Shown here piece after piece: positions 22,663-22,920 of a stretch of 22,920 nucleotides of DNA. The position numbers and the translations under genes are program-made. Each line of letters starts with the position of its first letter. The first letter of the stretch is position 1. The notes beneath the pieces were generated by a model, which was given only the letters and a program-made list of their open reading frames with translations, was not told the DNA's origin and ran no database searches. The DNA comes from an uncultured Synechococcus sp. (lineage in GTDB: Bacteria; Cyanobacteriota; Cyanobacteriia; PCC-6307; Cyanobiaceae), in the NCBI GenBank assembly GCA_913040905.1, contig CAJWIC010000003.1:1-22920 (forward strand), given 5' to 3'.

Positions 22663-22920
22663 CTATTGACAACCCGGTTGACAAAAGGGGCTGTTGTCAC
22701 CGGCAGCCTGGCAAACATCGGCATCCAGCCGAGTGACGGCCAGCTCCACGTCCAGGCGATCCAGCACCATGGCCCTTCCATTCGTTCCAGGTCCGCCAGA
22801 CCCTGCAGACACGTCATCTCGACGTTGGTGGTGGCGGTTGCCGGAACGGGCATCTGATGGCAACGCTCCAGTTTGGCGACGGTGCTGGCCAGACTCCACC
22901 CCATGCCGAACAAGGACCGC
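22663..22920 (-). other. Coding-like tail, frame unresolved; possible frameshifted gene end
   Basis: On the minus strand from the window edge, one frame reads plausibly as protein until about 22775 (SLASTVAKLERCHQ..., VEMTCLQGLADLERME), then becomes Trp-rich. A second frame then reads as ordinary protein (MVLDRLDVELAVTRLDADV, from ATG at 22770) and stops at 22663-22665, four bases before the AhpC/TSA-like start, as an operon partner would. This suggests either one gene with a frame change near 22775 or a short 35-codon gene. No family recognised. I see no convincing plus-strand gene here. Confidence 0.35.

Noticed and set aside
1..22920. Search for CRISPR arrays, insertion sequences, tRNA or rRNA genes and phage modules
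   Set aside because: By eye I found no regularly spaced repeats, transposase motifs, tRNA cloverleaf-like sequence or rRNA stretches. A tRNA or small RNA scan was not possible, so a short non-coding RNA could be missed.

Overview
This window is GC-rich, gene-dense bacterial chromosome that reads as a marine picocyanobacterium, most likely a marine Synechococcus. The organism call is an inference. It rests on cyanobacterium-type families found together: DUF3685/Ycf55, DUF3727, DUF6737, a lumenal thioredoxin-fold protein of a photosystem I accumulation family, a CSP41-type atypical SDR, a GluR0-type glutamate-gated potassium channel, and a carotenoid isomerase/desaturase-like flavoprotein. High GC at third codon positions, tiny intergenic gaps and frequent GTG/TTG starts fit as well. 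I see no rRNA, tRNA, CRISPR array, insertion sequence or phage module.

Layout. From 10201 down to 1, twelve genes run colinearly on the minus strand: hisA, a Fur/PerR-like regulator, a Ycf55-like protein, a lumenal thioredoxin-fold protein, a CofE-like protein, a GNAT-like protein, a RuvX/YqgF nuclease-fold protein, a DUF3727 protein, a YqeG HAD phosphatase, proB, lpxD and leuB (cut by the window edge). Several pairs overlap or are separated by only a few bases, so much of this block is probably co-transcribed. A CSP41-like SDR gene diverges from hisA and ends inside the convergent pgsA. A CBS-pair protein gene diverges from pgsA. Two cyanobacterial genes of unknown function follow on the minus strand, and the longer one is coupled by an ATGA overlap to a PdeM-type metallophosphoesterase.

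From 15075 a plus-strand cluster begins: a 66-codon ORF with a UvrB/UvrC-motif-like helix pair, a 26-codon single-pass membrane ORF, and the GluR0-type channel, joined by short gaps or overlaps. A ribbon-helix-helix protein gene converges on the channel. It shares an AT-rich bidirectional control region with a plus-strand run: a PPC(DUF296)-glutaredoxin fusion, a DUF6737 membrane protein and a WbuC-type cupin. A small helical protein and a large FAD oxidoreductase follow on the minus strand, with a rhomboid protease diverging from the oxidoreductase. The right end has a cyclophilin-cupredoxin fusion gene of visibly different base composition, an AhpC/TSA-like protein, and an unresolved coding-like tail.

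The most distinctive items are the cyclophilin-cupredoxin fusion, the PPC-glutaredoxin fusion, the tiny ORF coupled to the glutamate-gated channel, a perfect 13-bp-arm hairpin inside a coding region (12968-12997), and a possible frameshifted gene at the right edge. The basic metabolic genes (leuB, lpxD, proB, hisA, pgsA) look intact and ordinary.
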